Assembly: GCA_021787435.1 (NCBI GenBank)
Contig: JAJYLY010000004.1
Coordinates: 124,001 to 188,000, forward strand
DNA from: Pseudomonadota bacterium
Lineage (GTDB): Bacteria; Pseudomonadota; Gammaproteobacteria; Burkholderiales; Gallionellaceae
Direction: 5' to 3'
Length of the DNA: 64,000 bases
Part shown: piece by piece, positions 8,489-16,570 of the stretch
Position numbering within the stretch: the first letter of the stretch is position 1
How the letters are laid out: each line of letters begins with the position of its first letter
Notes under the pieces: generated by a model
What the model was told of the DNA's origin: nothing
Database searches by the model: none
What the model saw: only the letters and a program-made list of their open reading frames with translations
Program-made: the position numbers and the translations under genes

Positions 8489-8978
8489 TCAGTAGTGAAA
8501 ACGCAATTTAGCTATTTGGAGTTCCTCGCCTTCAACCCGATACACCATGCAGTGTTTATCCGTGATCCGGCGCGACCAGAGTTCTGAGAGGGCGTGTTTC
8601 AGTCGCTCGGGCTTACCAACGCCGCTGAAGGGTTCCTGCTGCGTTTCGCTGAGCAGATGGTTGATTCGTTGTGCCATCTTCCTGTCTTGTTCTTGCCAAT
8701 TCAGGGAGTCTTCCCTCGCTTCATTTGCGAAGACCAGTCTCGCTCGGCCAGTTTCCGCTCCACACCCTTTATTGGTGCTTAGCTGCGCAGCCGCCGCGAG
8801 AAGGCGCTTTGCGTTTGCCGGCGTGCGCTCTTCCAGTGCCTTGTAGTCTTCGAGCGAGAGCATCACAACGGATTGCTCACCCGTTGCGGGTGATGATCAA
8901 AGCCTAATGGTCGTTGCAAACGCGGTCCATCGCGCTCGCCAGGTTTGCGCGAACTGTGGTGTAGGTAATCGCATTCAT
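8489..8978 (-). pseudogene. Decayed yefM-yoeB toxin-antitoxin module, fused
   Basis: The first 24 codons (from 8978, behind a perfect AGGAGGA) read MNAITYTTVRANLASAMDRV and match the start of YefM antitoxins. Codon 25 is TAG (8904-8906) where YefM has Glu, and nine codons later one extra base shifts the frame. The shifted frame continues from about 8866 as the YefM C-terminus (LSLEDYKALEE, PANAKRLLAA) and runs straight into a YoeB-like toxin (LVFANEA, WQEQDRK, GKPERLKHALS, WSRRIT, ending FHY). There is no stop or ATG between them; a two-base loss at the usual ATGA junction would explain the fusion. YoeB active-site residues Glu46 and His83-Tyr84 persist, but Arg65 is Cys (TDKHC). Both parts are judged non-functional. 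Confidence 0.75.
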
Positions 8979-9058
8979 TTCGATCCTCCTTATATGTACG
9001 TTTTAATGTATATGTTTGTCTGCTGCTTGTTCAGTGCCGAGTTGATTCATCAAAAAGC

Positions 9059-9076
9059 TGTCTCCTCCTTGAGACG
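9059..9076. promoter_or_regulatory. GlrR-like upstream site 1 (TGTC-N10-GACG)
   Basis: TGTC (9059-9062), ten bases, then GACG (9073-9076): seven of eight positions of the TGTC-N10-GACA element bound by GlrR in E. coli. It lies about 180 bases before the -24 element. A glrKR system is encoded nearby. The sequence could also form a GTCTC/GAGAC hairpin. Confidence 0.5.
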
Positions 9077-9138
9077 GTATAAGTTTCCTTGGTTTTTCAG
9101 TCTATTGGGTTGGATGCGCAGGCATTTTCTGAATCGGG

Positions 9139-9156
9139 TGTCGTCGATTGGCAACA
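9139..9156. promoter_or_regulatory. GlrR-like upstream site 2 (TGTC-N10-AACA)
   Basis: TGTC (9139-9142), ten bases, then AACA (9153-9156): again seven of eight positions of TGTC-N10-GACA, inside a wider GGTGT...ACACC dyad. It starts exactly 80 bases after site 1, which would place both on nearly the same helical face, and about 100 bases before the -24 element, a usual enhancer distance. Confidence 0.5.
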
Positions 9157-9253
9157 CCCGGTTGCGCGATGAACAAGCGAAGAGGCGATTCTTGCGCACT
9201 GGATGCTGAAAAATTAACAAAAAATCAGTTATATAGATTTATTACACACATGC

Positions 9254-9269
9254 TGGCCTGAAAATTGCT
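9254..9269 (+). promoter_or_regulatory. Sigma-54 (-24/-12) promoter of opgH
   Basis: TGGCCTG-AAAA-TTGCT matches the RpoN consensus TGGCACG-N4-TTGCW at all but two positions, with the invariant GG and GC ten bases apart. Transcription would start near 9280, leaving a leader of about 27 bases before the ATG at 9307. This argues against a TTG start at 9265, which lies within the -12 element. Confidence 0.72.
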
Positions 9270-9306
9270 TGAACGGCTGTGTGACCATCAAAGCCATCCT
9301 AAGGAT

Positions 9307-11187
9307 ATGAAACACAACACTTCAAACGGTTCGAATACGGCTCCCCCCATACACCGCGGCAGCATGGCGCCACGCCCCTGGACCGGCTTCTGGCATGGCC
9401 TGGTGCTGATGCTTTCAGGCGCCGGAGTTTCCCGGCAAGCATCACCCGATGCGCCTCTTTGGATGCACGCCGCATCGAGGCGGCGCATGTTCCTGTTGGG
9501 GCTCGTGATTGCCAGCACGCTGGTGGCATCAAAGCTGCTTGCCTATACCCAGTCGACCAACAGCGCCCACCCCGTTTTGCATTTTATTCAGCTTGCGCTG
9601 TTTGTGATGTTGTTTGGCTGGGTGACTGCAGGATTCGTGACCGCGCTGATGGGGTTCTGGGTGCAATGGCGCCCCGACCCGCATGCGCTCTCGCTGGCGG
9701 CAGCCCGCCGCCAGGTTCTGCGCAAGAATGCCCGTACGGCCATCATCATGCCGATCTGCAACGAGCCTGCGGGACCTGTCTTTTCAGGACTGCGTGCCAC
9801 CTGCGAATCGCTCTTTGAGAGCGAAGCGGCCGATCTGTTCGATGTTTATGTGCTTTCGGACACCTATGACACGCTGATGCACGAACAGGAGCTCGAAGCG
9901 TTTCACGCACTGCGGCAGCAGTTGGGTGAACGATGCCGTCTCTATTACCGGCAGCGGAAGCTCCGCACCCGCCGCAAGGCGGGCAACGTCGCGGACTTTT
10001 GCCGCCGCTGGGGAAAAAATTACCGCTACATGGTGGTACTCGATGCCGACAGCGTGATGACGGGCGAGAGCATCACCATGCTGGTGCGACTGATGGAAGC
10101 GCACCCCAAAGCCGGCATCATACAGACAGCGCCGCGTGCCTGCGGTGTAGAGACGCTGCATGCGCGCATCCAGCAGTTTGCAGGCAGGGTGGCGGGGCGT
10201 TTGTTCACCGCAGGCATGCAGTACTGGCAGCTCGGGGAATCGCATTACTGGGGGCACAATGCGATCATACGCATCGAACCTTTCATGAAGCACTGCGCAT
10301 TGGCCAAGCTGCCGGGGCACGGCGGACTGTCAGGCGAGATACTGTCGCATGATTTTGTGGAGGCCGCGTTGATGCGCCGCGCGGGTTATTACACTTGGCT
10401 CATCACAGATCTCGAAGGCAGTTACGAGCAGCAACCCTCAAACCTGATGGAAGAGCTGCAGCGCGATCGACGTTGGTGCCAGGGCAACCTGATGAATTTC
10501 CGCCTGATCAACGAGCCTGGCTTTCAACCTGTGCATCGCGCGATGCTGTTCACGGGTGCAATGGCCTATGTTTCCGCGCCGCTTTGGCTGGCCTTTCTGC
10601 TGGTCAGTCTGAGTCTGCGACTGCTCGAGCCGCATGTTTCCAGCGCAGGCCTGTTTCCGTGGTTGGGCATGTCATCCACGCTGGAACTGCTGTGGGCATT
10701 CACGCTGACTCTGCTGTTCCTGCCTCGGTTCCTGGCCGTTATTGCGATCATCGGTCACGGTGAACAGACATCGTATGGCGGTACGCTGGCGCTGATCAAG
10801 AGTGCGTTGATGGAAGCCGTTTTGTCCGCGCTGCAAGCGCCCATCCGCATGATCGCACATACGCTGTTTGTGGTCACCGCATTGACCGGTTTGAATCTGG
10901 AGTGGAAGTCGCCGATGCGCGAGGCTCACTCCATATTGTGGCGCGATGCTTGGCGCCGGTTCATGCCAGTGATGGCTGTCGTGACGTTGGGCATGATCGC
11001 GACATTCCACACTCACCACGATGCGCTGTGGTGGCTTTTGCCTGTGGGCTTGCCTTTGCTGTTTGCAGCGCCCCTGACGGTGCTGACCAGCGAATCGCGT
11101 TGGGGATTGATGTTGCGTTACCGTCAGTGGTTGCTTACACCCGAAGAACGCATTACGCCTGCCGTGCTGGTGCGCGCATGGGCATAG
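9307..11187 (+). CDS. opgH: Periplasmic glucan glucosyltransferase OpgH
   Basis: A GT2-family membrane glycosyltransferase of 626 residues that polymerises the beta-1,2-linked backbone of osmoregulated periplasmic glucans from UDP-glucose and passes it through the inner membrane. Two membrane helices lie near 60-80 and 95-118. The cytoplasmic catalytic domain follows with PICNEP (about 150), the DxD-type LDADS (246-248) and QRDRRWCQGN (385-390). Four or more helices follow from about 415. It lacks the long N-terminal region of the E. coli enzyme (847 residues), as do shorter relatives. It precedes its partner gene, the reverse of E. coli opgGH. The upstream sigma-54 promoter fixes the start at 9307. 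Confidence 0.88.
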   Translation: MKHNTSNGSNTAPPIHRGSMAPRPWTGFWHGLVLMLSGAGVSRQASPDAPLWMHAASRRRMFLLGLVIASTLVASKLLAYTQSTNSAHPVLHFIQLALFVMLFGWVTAGFVTALMGFWVQWRPDPHALSLAAARRQVLRKNARTAIIMPICNEPAGPVFSGLRATCESLFESEAADLFDVYVLSDTYDTLMHEQELEAFHALRQQLGERCRLYYRQRKLRTRRKAGNVADFCRRWGKNYRYMVVLDADSVMTGESITMLVRLMEAHPKAGIIQTAPRACGVETLHARIQQFAGRVAGRLFTAGMQYWQLGESHYWGHNAIIRIEPFMKHCALAKLPGHGGLSGEILSHDFVEAALMRRAGYYTWLITDLEGSYEQQPSNLMEELQRDRRWCQGNLMNFRLINEPGFQPVHRAMLFTGAMAYVSAPLWLAFLLVSLSLRLLEPHVSSAGLFPWLGMSSTLELLWAFTLTLLFLPRFLAVIAIIGHGEQTSYGGTLALIKSALMEAVLSALQAPIRMIAHTLFVVTALTGLNLEWKSPMREAHSILWRDAWRRFMPVMAVVTLGMIATFHTHHDALWWLLPVGLPLLFAAPLTVLTSESRWGLMLRYRQWLLTPEERITPAVLVRAWA

Positions 11188-11208
11188 ACTACAAACGGAA
11201 ATTCAACG

Positions 11209-12807
11209 ATGACTGAATTCGATCGCCGTCAATTCCTGGGGATTTTGGCTGCCGCTGCGACATCGCTTGCGCTTCCCTGCTCTGACGCATGGGCTGCCGA
11301 TACGGGGTTGGCGCTGGGTGCTGCAAATACATTTAGCTGGGATGATTTGGTCCAAGAGGCGCGCTTTCTGGCAACGCAAGCCTATCGTCCAGCATCCCAA
11401 CCCAGTGCCAGCGTGCTCGAACAAATCGACTGGGAAGCGCATGGAAAAATCCGTTTCAAGCCGGAGAATGCGCTATTTGCTGAAGGTCCTGGCCAGTACC
11501 CGATCGCCTTCTTTCATCCGGGGCGATTTTTCCCAAGGCCGGTAAAGATGTACCGGCTCGATCACCTGTCTTACGAGGCAGGATTCGTCGCGCGCGAAAT
11601 TCTCTACGACAAGAAACATTTCGACATGCCAGCCGACAGTCCGGCGCAACGCCTGGGATCGGAGACTGGATATGCGGGCTTTCGCATACAGGAAAGCCGC
11701 ACAGGCAATCAGTCTCGCCTCGCTTGGCAGAATAACGACTGGGCCGCATTTCTGGGCGCCTCCTATTTTCGCGCGATCGGCGACGAGTATCAGTACGGTC
11801 TTTCCGCGCGCGGCATCGCCATCGATACGGTGGTGAAGAATGTCACCGAAGAATTTCCCGCCTTCACCCGTTTCTATTTCGAGCCGTTAGATCAGAATTC
11901 GGACACGATGACCATATATGCTTTGCTGGATGGCCCGAGCATCGCCGGCGCCTACCGCTTTCTGCTGACGCGAAGCCAAGGTGTGCTGATGGACATCGAA
12001 TCCAATCTGTTCCTGCGCAAGGACGTCGAGCGCTTCGGCATCGCACCAGTCACTTCCATGTACTGGTTCTCGCAAAAGGACAAGCCGTTTCAGGAAGACT
12101 GGCGGCCCGAGGTGCATGATTCGGATGGTCTGGCATTGTGGACCGGGAGCAATGAACATGTCTGGCGGCCTTTGATCAATCCTCTCGGCATCAATGTGTC
12201 CTATTTTCTTGACAAGAACCCCAAAGGGTTCGGGCTGATGCAGCGTGAGCGCCATTTTGACGAGTATCTGGATGGCGTTCATTACGAACGCCGCCCGAGT
12301 CTATGGGTCGAACCGGTCGGAGACTGGGGCGAAGGTTCCGTGCAACTGGTCGAGCTGCATACGGAAGAAGAAATCTATGATAACGTGGTCGCAATGTGGG
12401 TGCCGCGTGAAAAGGCCCGTGCAGGCAGCAGCTATAGCTTGCGCTACCGCCTGTACTGGCAGGCAGATGAGCCTTTCAAGACCAGTCTTGCGCGCTGTGT
12501 CGCAACACGCATCGGAAGAGGAGGGGAGTCTGCCAAACGTCCTCAGGGTGCGCATAAATTTGAGGTCGAGTTCAAAGGAGGCGATCTCGCCAAGCTTGCT
12601 CCCGGCATCAGCCCAGAAGCGGTGCTGACCAGCACAGGCGGCAAAATATCCAATGTGATGACTGAAGCAGTTCCCGATGGAGAAGCAGGGCACTGGCGCG
12701 CCTTTTTTGATCTGGAGGCGGAGGAAACAGTTGATATCCGCCTTTATCTTAAAGCAGGCGCACAAACGCTGACAGAGACTTGGCTATACCAGTTTCACAC
12801 TGCCTGA
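11209..12807 (+). CDS. Periplasmic glucan biosynthesis protein OpgG/OpgD
   Basis: A 532-residue periplasmic protein of the OpgG/OpgD (MdoG) family needed for synthesis and branching of osmoregulated periplasmic glucans. The N-terminus is a twin-arginine signal, DRRQFLGILAAAA, with cleavage expected after AWA (about residue 29). Tat export is a property of OpgD in E. coli, whereas OpgG uses Sec, so OpgD is the nearer name by this criterion. The body has the expected beta-sandwich motifs (YQYGLSARGIAIDT, FWTGSNEHVWRPL-like GSNEHVWRPL, MQRERHFDEYLD). It starts 21 bases after opgH and is cotranscribed with it; its 3' end overlaps that of glrR by 13 bases tail to tail. Confidence 0.88.
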   Translation: MTEFDRRQFLGILAAAATSLALPCSDAWAADTGLALGAANTFSWDDLVQEARFLATQAYRPASQPSASVLEQIDWEAHGKIRFKPENALFAEGPGQYPIAFFHPGRFFPRPVKMYRLDHLSYEAGFVAREILYDKKHFDMPADSPAQRLGSETGYAGFRIQESRTGNQSRLAWQNNDWAAFLGASYFRAIGDEYQYGLSARGIAIDTVVKNVTEEFPAFTRFYFEPLDQNSDTMTIYALLDGPSIAGAYRFLLTRSQGVLMDIESNLFLRKDVERFGIAPVTSMYWFSQKDKPFQEDWRPEVHDSDGLALWTGSNEHVWRPLINPLGINVSYFLDKNPKGFGLMQRERHFDEYLDGVHYERRPSLWVEPVGDWGEGSVQLVELHTEEEIYDNVVAMWVPREKARAGSSYSLRYRLYWQADEPFKTSLARCVATRIGRGGESAKRPQGAHKFEVEFKGGDLAKLAPGISPEAVLTSTGGKISNVMTEAVPDGEAGHWRAFFDLEAEETVDIRLYLKAGAQTLTETWLYQFHTA

Positions 12808-14177
12808 TTTACGCCGGGATGTTCCGTCATGTCCTGTCTGATCGAGGCCGGGTCGAGCTGGTGTTTCTGGAGCAGCTTGTAAAATTCGGTGCGGTTCCGT
12901 TTGGATAACTTGGCTGCCTGAGTGACGTTGCCTTCCGTGATCTTGAGTATGCGGATCAAATACTCACGTTCAAAACGCTTCTTGCCTTCTTCAAGCGAGA
13001 GCAACATTTCCTCCTCCTGGTGCATGGTCTGCTGAACCAGCACGGACGAGATTAGCGGTGTGGTGCAGAGCGCCACGCTGTGTTCGACGACATTCAGAAG
13101 TTGTCTGACATTTCCGGGCCATGGCGCCCTGACCAGCGCCTCCATCGCTTCTTGGGAAAATCCGTTGATATTCCGGTTGTATTTTTTGGCAAGCGCCGAC
13201 AGGAAATGCATAGCCAGCAGCGGGATATCCTCGCGGCGCTGAGACAATGCAGGGATGATCAGCTCGACAACATTGAGGCGGTAATAGATGTCTTCGCGGA
13301 AGTTCCCGGCTTTGATTTCAGCTTTCAGATCGCGGTGGGTTGCGGAAATGATGCGCACGTCGAGCGGAACCGCATGGGTTGCACCGACGGGGGTCACCTG
13401 TTTTTCCTGGAGCACGCGCAGCAGTTTGCTTTGCAATGTAAGCGGCATGTCGCCGATTTCATCGAGGAAAATCGTGCCACCATTGGCCGACTGGAACAAT
13501 CCCTTGTGATCGCGGACTGCGCCCGTGAAGGCGCCTTTGGTGTGTCCGAAAAGTTCGGATTCGAGCAGTTGTTCGGGTATCGCGGCGCAGTTGATGGCTA
13601 CAAACTGGCTTTTCGCGCGCGGGCTTGCATTGTGTATGGCGTGCGCAAGCAACTCCTTGCCGGTTCCGCTGGCTCCCCTGATCAGCACGCTTGCATCGCC
13701 ATTCGCCACCAGTCTGGCTTTCATCAGGATATCTTCCATGACGCTGCTCTGGGTGACGATGTCTGCGCGCCAATGCTCTGACGGTTGTGATGTCGGGGAT
13801 GAAAATTGCAGCGCTCTTGAAATATGTTCCAGCAGCACCGCGCTGTCGAAGGGCTTGGTCAAGTAGCCAAACAGTCCGCGCTGTGTAGCCGCAACGGCGT
13901 CCGGAATGGTGCCGTGTGCGGTGAGCATGATAACAGGGAGCGCGGGCATGCTTCTGTGTATGTGTTCAAAAAGCGCCATTCCGTCCATGCCATGCATGCG
14001 CATGTCGGTAATCACGAGTTGGGGTCTTGCCATCTCCAGCGATTTGATCGCGGCCTCCGCGCTGTCAGCCGATTCGACTTCATATCCTGCCGAGACAAGT
14101 CGCATCGACAACAGATGCAGCAGGTCTGCATCGTCATCCACGATCAGTATTCTCGCGGTAGGCCGTGCCGCACTCAT
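12795..14177 (-). CDS. glrR: Sigma-54-dependent response regulator GlrR
   Basis: An NtrC-type activator of 460 residues. A receiver domain (about 8-120) has phospho-acceptor Asp58 in VITDMRMHG. It is followed by an AAA+ domain (about 145-380) with Walker A GASGTGKE, the sigma-54 contact loop GAFTGA and Walker B-type GGTIFLDEIGD, and then a C-terminal helix-turn-helix (TQAAKLSKRNRTEFYKLL). The linked kinase and lipoprotein, with ATGA overlaps throughout, match the E. coli glrK-qseG-glrR operon, which responds to the envelope and activates glmY and rpoE. The nearby -24/-12 promoter with TGTC-N10-GACA-like sites upstream of opgH is a likely local target (inference). Confidence 0.9.
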   Translation of the reverse strand: MSAARPTARILIVDDDADLLHLLSMRLVSAGYEVESADSAEAAIKSLEMARPQLVITDMRMHGMDGMALFEHIHRSMPALPVIMLTAHGTIPDAVAATQRGLFGYLTKPFDSAVLLEHISRALQFSSPTSQPSEHWRADIVTQSSVMEDILMKARLVANGDASVLIRGASGTGKELLAHAIHNASPRAKSQFVAINCAAIPEQLLESELFGHTKGAFTGAVRDHKGLFQSANGGTIFLDEIGDMPLTLQSKLLRVLQEKQVTPVGATHAVPLDVRIISATHRDLKAEIKAGNFREDIYYRLNVVELIIPALSQRREDIPLLAMHFLSALAKKYNRNINGFSQEAMEALVRAPWPGNVRQLLNVVEHSVALCTTPLISSVLVQQTMHQEEEMLLSLEEGKKRFEREYLIRILKITEGNVTQAAKLSKRNRTEFYKLLQKHQLDPASIRQDMTEHPGVNQAV

Positions 14178-14737
14178 GGTTGATCCCGATGCGTCTGATT
14201 GATTTCGAAGGCCTTGATTGCGTCTATCTTTCCCTGCAGGGATTTGGAATGCATTTTTTCGTTTACCAGGGCTTTGCCAAGATCATTTACGGTTTCCTCT
14301 GTCTGTCTCTGTTGGGCAAGTAGTGCACCGAAAAGGTGGGCCAGGTCATGCAGATCAGATGAGGAATCGGTGGGCTGATTGGGCCAGGTTTCAAGCAGGT
14401 CGAGCGCAGCTGCCGTGTTGTGAAAAGCGGTGTTTGGCAAAGAAAGCAGCATGGCCAGCTTGATGCGTTCGGTATTATTCGGGTTTTTTGAGAAGTTCTG
14501 GCTTACCGCATTGTATTCGTTGGCAGCATCGGGCAAGGTTAGCGCGCTAATGTGGGAATAGTAACGTATGATATCACCGAGTTTGGGATTTTCCCTGGCG
14601 GGCGCACAGTAAACCATGGCAGGGGTGCGATCGGGCTGCGGGGTGGGTTGTGGTGCTGTTGTTGTTGTGGTTGTACATGCGCCAAGCAGGAGCGTTAGCA
14701 TTAGTGTGTACGGTTTTTTGATCATCGAGTTCTTCAT
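14174..14737 (-). CDS. QseG-like outer-membrane lipoprotein
   Basis: A 187-residue lipoprotein with lipobox LLLGAC near residue 20, followed by a Thr/Pro-rich linker and a largely helical body with a coiled-coil-like C-terminus (QTEETVNDLGKAL, LQGKIDAIKAF). It lies between the kinase and the regulator with four-base overlaps on both sides; the ATG at 14737 shares bases with the kinase stop. In E. coli the protein at this place, QseG (YfhG), interacts with the kinase and modulates its activity. Sequence similarity cannot be judged closely by eye, so the name rests on position, length and lipobox. Confidence 0.72.
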   Translation of the reverse strand: MKNSMIKKPYTLMLTLLLGACTTTTTTAPQPTPQPDRTPAMVYCAPARENPKLGDIIRYYSHISALTLPDAANEYNAVSQNFSKNPNNTERIKLAMLLSLPNTAFHNTAAALDLLETWPNQPTDSSSDLHDLAHLFGALLAQQRQTEETVNDLGKALVNEKMHSKSLQGKIDAIKAFEINQTHRDQP

Positions 14738-16197
14738 TCTGCAGCAACGTTCTGGTTCAATGGAAATTCCAGCCTGAAGCATGTGCCTTCTTCTTGTTCG
14801 GCAAGCGTTATCGTGCCCCCATGCGCAAGCGTGTATTCGCGAGCAATGGACAAGCCCAGCCCTGTTCCTCTGATGTGCGACTGGGGCGCTCTGCGCCCCT
14901 GATAGAAAGCCTCAAAAATTTTTTCTTTGTCCATGTTGTCTATACCCTGGCCGAAATCGATCACATCCAGTCTCAAGGCGCGATCTGTCTCCATTGCATG
15001 GAGTTTGATGATCCCTCCAGGCGGGGAATACTTGATTGCGTTGGATAGAAGGTTGTCCACAATTGTTCTAAATTTTTGTTCGTCGCAAGTCATTGATATG
15101 TCAGGGCATAGCAGTTCAATCCGCAGCGTTTTATTGGTTATGGCCAGATATTGGTCGTGCACCACGAGTTCGAGCAGAGGCCTGAGCGCAACTTTCTGTT
15201 TGATGAGTACCACTTTTTCGGATTGAAGCGCACTGAAGTTTAACAGGTCTTCGATGCGTTTTTGCAATTGAATGCTGTTGGTGGCAAGTATCCTGACGAT
15301 TTCCTCCTGATTTGTGGTGAGCGCGCCGGCAATGCCTTCCGAGAGCAGATTGGCGCCTTCCCGGATTGAGGTAAGAGGCGTTTTGAGTTCGTGAGACACA
15401 TGCTGGAGAAAAGTGGATTTCTGTTGTTCGATTTCCAGAAGGCGCAGGCGCATCCAGTCCAGCCTGTCTCCCAGTTGCTGTAAATCCTGCGGCCCTTTTA
15501 TCCGGACGGCATTCGACAGGTTCCCATTTCCCATGGCGCGTATCACTTCATCGATTTGCCGTATGGGTCTTGCAATCAGTATGGAAAAACCAAAGGCAAG
15601 CAGGATCACAAACGGTATCAGCGCGATCAGCAGCCAGATGATAATCCTGTTTGCCTGGTCAGCCATTTCCTGCATTGCGCCCACTTCGCGTTCAATCGGG
15701 GCATCCCCGTGATTAAGAAAACTTTGCGTCGAGTCCATCAGCGGAGAAAAATCGACGACACGCCACTCGTTTTGATGAGACTGGGCTGTGACTTCTTGAA
15801 AAATAGTCGATTCGGCAGTATCTATTGTTTGCAGCAATTCGCCCTGTTTTGGCGTGAGCGGAAGGGTGCTGAGACTCGCTAGGGTTTCCCTGAACTTTTC
15901 GCGATTCTGGTAATAATTTTTCAGCAAGGATTCGTCAGCCAGAATGGATGATAATTTCACGCTGTGTTCCATTGTCGTCGCATAGTCGATCAACAACCGG
16001 CTGAAATGTGCAATTTGTTCCGCCTTGTAAACCACCTGACGGTTTTGTTTTGCAAGCTGGTTGATCGATGCTGCGCTGTACATGAGTGAAAGCATCAGCG
16101 GCAGCGAGGCCAGCAGAAAACCTGCCAGAATAAGTCCGGAAAAGGACTTGGGATGCCAGCCTGACAATTTTTTTATGAATGTAATCTTGTTGCTCAT
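14734..16197 (-). CDS. glrK: Sensor histidine kinase GlrK (QseE-type)
   Basis: A 487-residue membrane kinase. TM1 is at about 20-43, a helical periplasmic domain follows to about 184, and TM2 is at 185-207. A HAMP domain runs to about 258, an H-box HVSHELKTPLTSIRE has phospho-acceptor His269, and an ATPase domain carries NLLSNAIKYSPPGG, DFGQGID and GTGLGLSIA. The start is put at the ATG at 16197 (MSNKIT), which directly precedes the first helix; an upstream ATG at 16254 would add 19 unlikely residues. It is coupled to the lipoprotein and glrR downstream. The gap upstream to the 53-residue gene holds a small hairpin. Confidence 0.88.
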   Translation of the reverse strand: MSNKITFIKKLSGWHPKSFSGLILAGFLLASLPLMLSLMYSAASINQLAKQNRQVVYKAEQIAHFSRLLIDYATTMEHSVKLSSILADESLLKNYYQNREKFRETLASLSTLPLTPKQGELLQTIDTAESTIFQEVTAQSHQNEWRVVDFSPLMDSTQSFLNHGDAPIEREVGAMQEMADQANRIIIWLLIALIPFVILLAFGFSILIARPIRQIDEVIRAMGNGNLSNAVRIKGPQDLQQLGDRLDWMRLRLLEIEQQKSTFLQHVSHELKTPLTSIREGANLLSEGIAGALTTNQEEIVRILATNSIQLQKRIEDLLNFSALQSEKVVLIKQKVALRPLLELVVHDQYLAITNKTLRIELLCPDISMTCDEQKFRTIVDNLLSNAIKYSPPGGIIKLHAMETDRALRLDVIDFGQGIDNMDKEKIFEAFYQGRRAPQSHIRGTGLGLSIAREYTLAHGGTITLAEQEEGTCFRLEFPLNQNVAAE

Positions 16198-16216
16198 CGA
16201 TGTATGGCGCAAGCCG

Positions 16217-16237
16217 GCAAAATCGGCATTTGCCGAT
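16217..16237 (-). terminator. Weak terminator- or attenuator-like hairpin before glrK
   Basis: On the minus strand ATCGGC-AAAT-GCCGAT is followed directly by TTTTG, about 20 bases before the glrK ATG. The stem is only six pairs and the U run four, so partial termination after the 53-residue gene, lowering glrKR expression, is possible but unproven. Confidence 0.4.
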
Positions 16238-16319
16238 GGTTGCGATTTTACCATTTCCGTTGGCAGGCGGTGAGGAGTTGCTAGAGACTGAAGGCGAGAG
16301 TTATGTGGGTTGGCTCGGT

Positions 16320-16481
16320 TTATCTGAAGCGGGCGAACAACGCCGTGATTAGCTTGCTAATCAGGGAATCCCGCTTTTCCCATTCGAAATCGTCCGGTGC
16401 TTCTTCATCCTTAAGATGAAGTTCGGAAAGATTTTCCGGTGCAACCGAATAGAGCAGGCCGTGCGAAAATGACTGTTCCAT
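16320..16481 (-). CDS. Small acidic protein of unknown function (53 aa)
   Basis: A short gene with an excellent ribosome-binding site: GGAGGA lies six bases before the ATG at 16481, and the frame closes with TAA at 16320-16322. The product has 53 residues. It begins MEQSFSHGLLYSVAPENLSE, continues with a very acidic middle (LKDEEAPDDFEWEK) and ends in an amphipathic, basic helix (SLISKLITALFARFR) that could lie on a membrane or bind a partner. A good sigma-70 promoter stands just upstream, and glrK follows 122 bases downstream on the same strand, so it may head the glrK operon. I do not recognise the family. Confidence 0.7.
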   Translation of the reverse strand: MEQSFSHGLLYSVAPENLSELHLKDEEAPDDFEWEKRDSLISKLITALFARFR

Positions 16482-16524
16482 CACTTATCCTCCATTTGCA
16501 TTTGAAGCTTGCTGCTTTAGTTAC

Positions 16525-16552
16525 AGTATATACGGTAATATTGTTAATGCAA
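16525..16552 (-). promoter_or_regulatory. Sigma-70 promoter of the 53-aa gene/glrK operon
   Basis: On the minus strand TTGCAT and TATACT are separated by 16 bases, with the -10 extended by TA upstream. The predicted start near 16518 leaves a leader of about 36 bases before the ATG at 16481. Four of six -35 and five of six -10 bases match. Confidence 0.58.
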
Positions 16553-16570
16553 GAGGGGGATTGATAAAAA

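Larger units (their letters stand above)
8979..9306. other. Regulatory interval upstream of opgH
   Basis: These 328 bases between the broken toxin-antitoxin remnant and opgH hold no convincing gene. They contain two GlrR-like dyads (9059-9076, 9139-9156), an AT-rich tract at about 9208-9250 that could bind a bending protein such as IHF, and a sigma-54 promoter at 9254-9269. An open frame crosses part of the interval on the plus strand but lacks a plausible start or any protein resemblance. Confidence 0.6.

Noticed and set aside
8489..8866. Reading the 125-codon frame as a functional YoeB toxin
   Set aside because: Its first 45 codons are the YefM C-terminus, the toxin start codon is gone and the catalytic Arg is Cys, so it is treated as part of a pseudogene.
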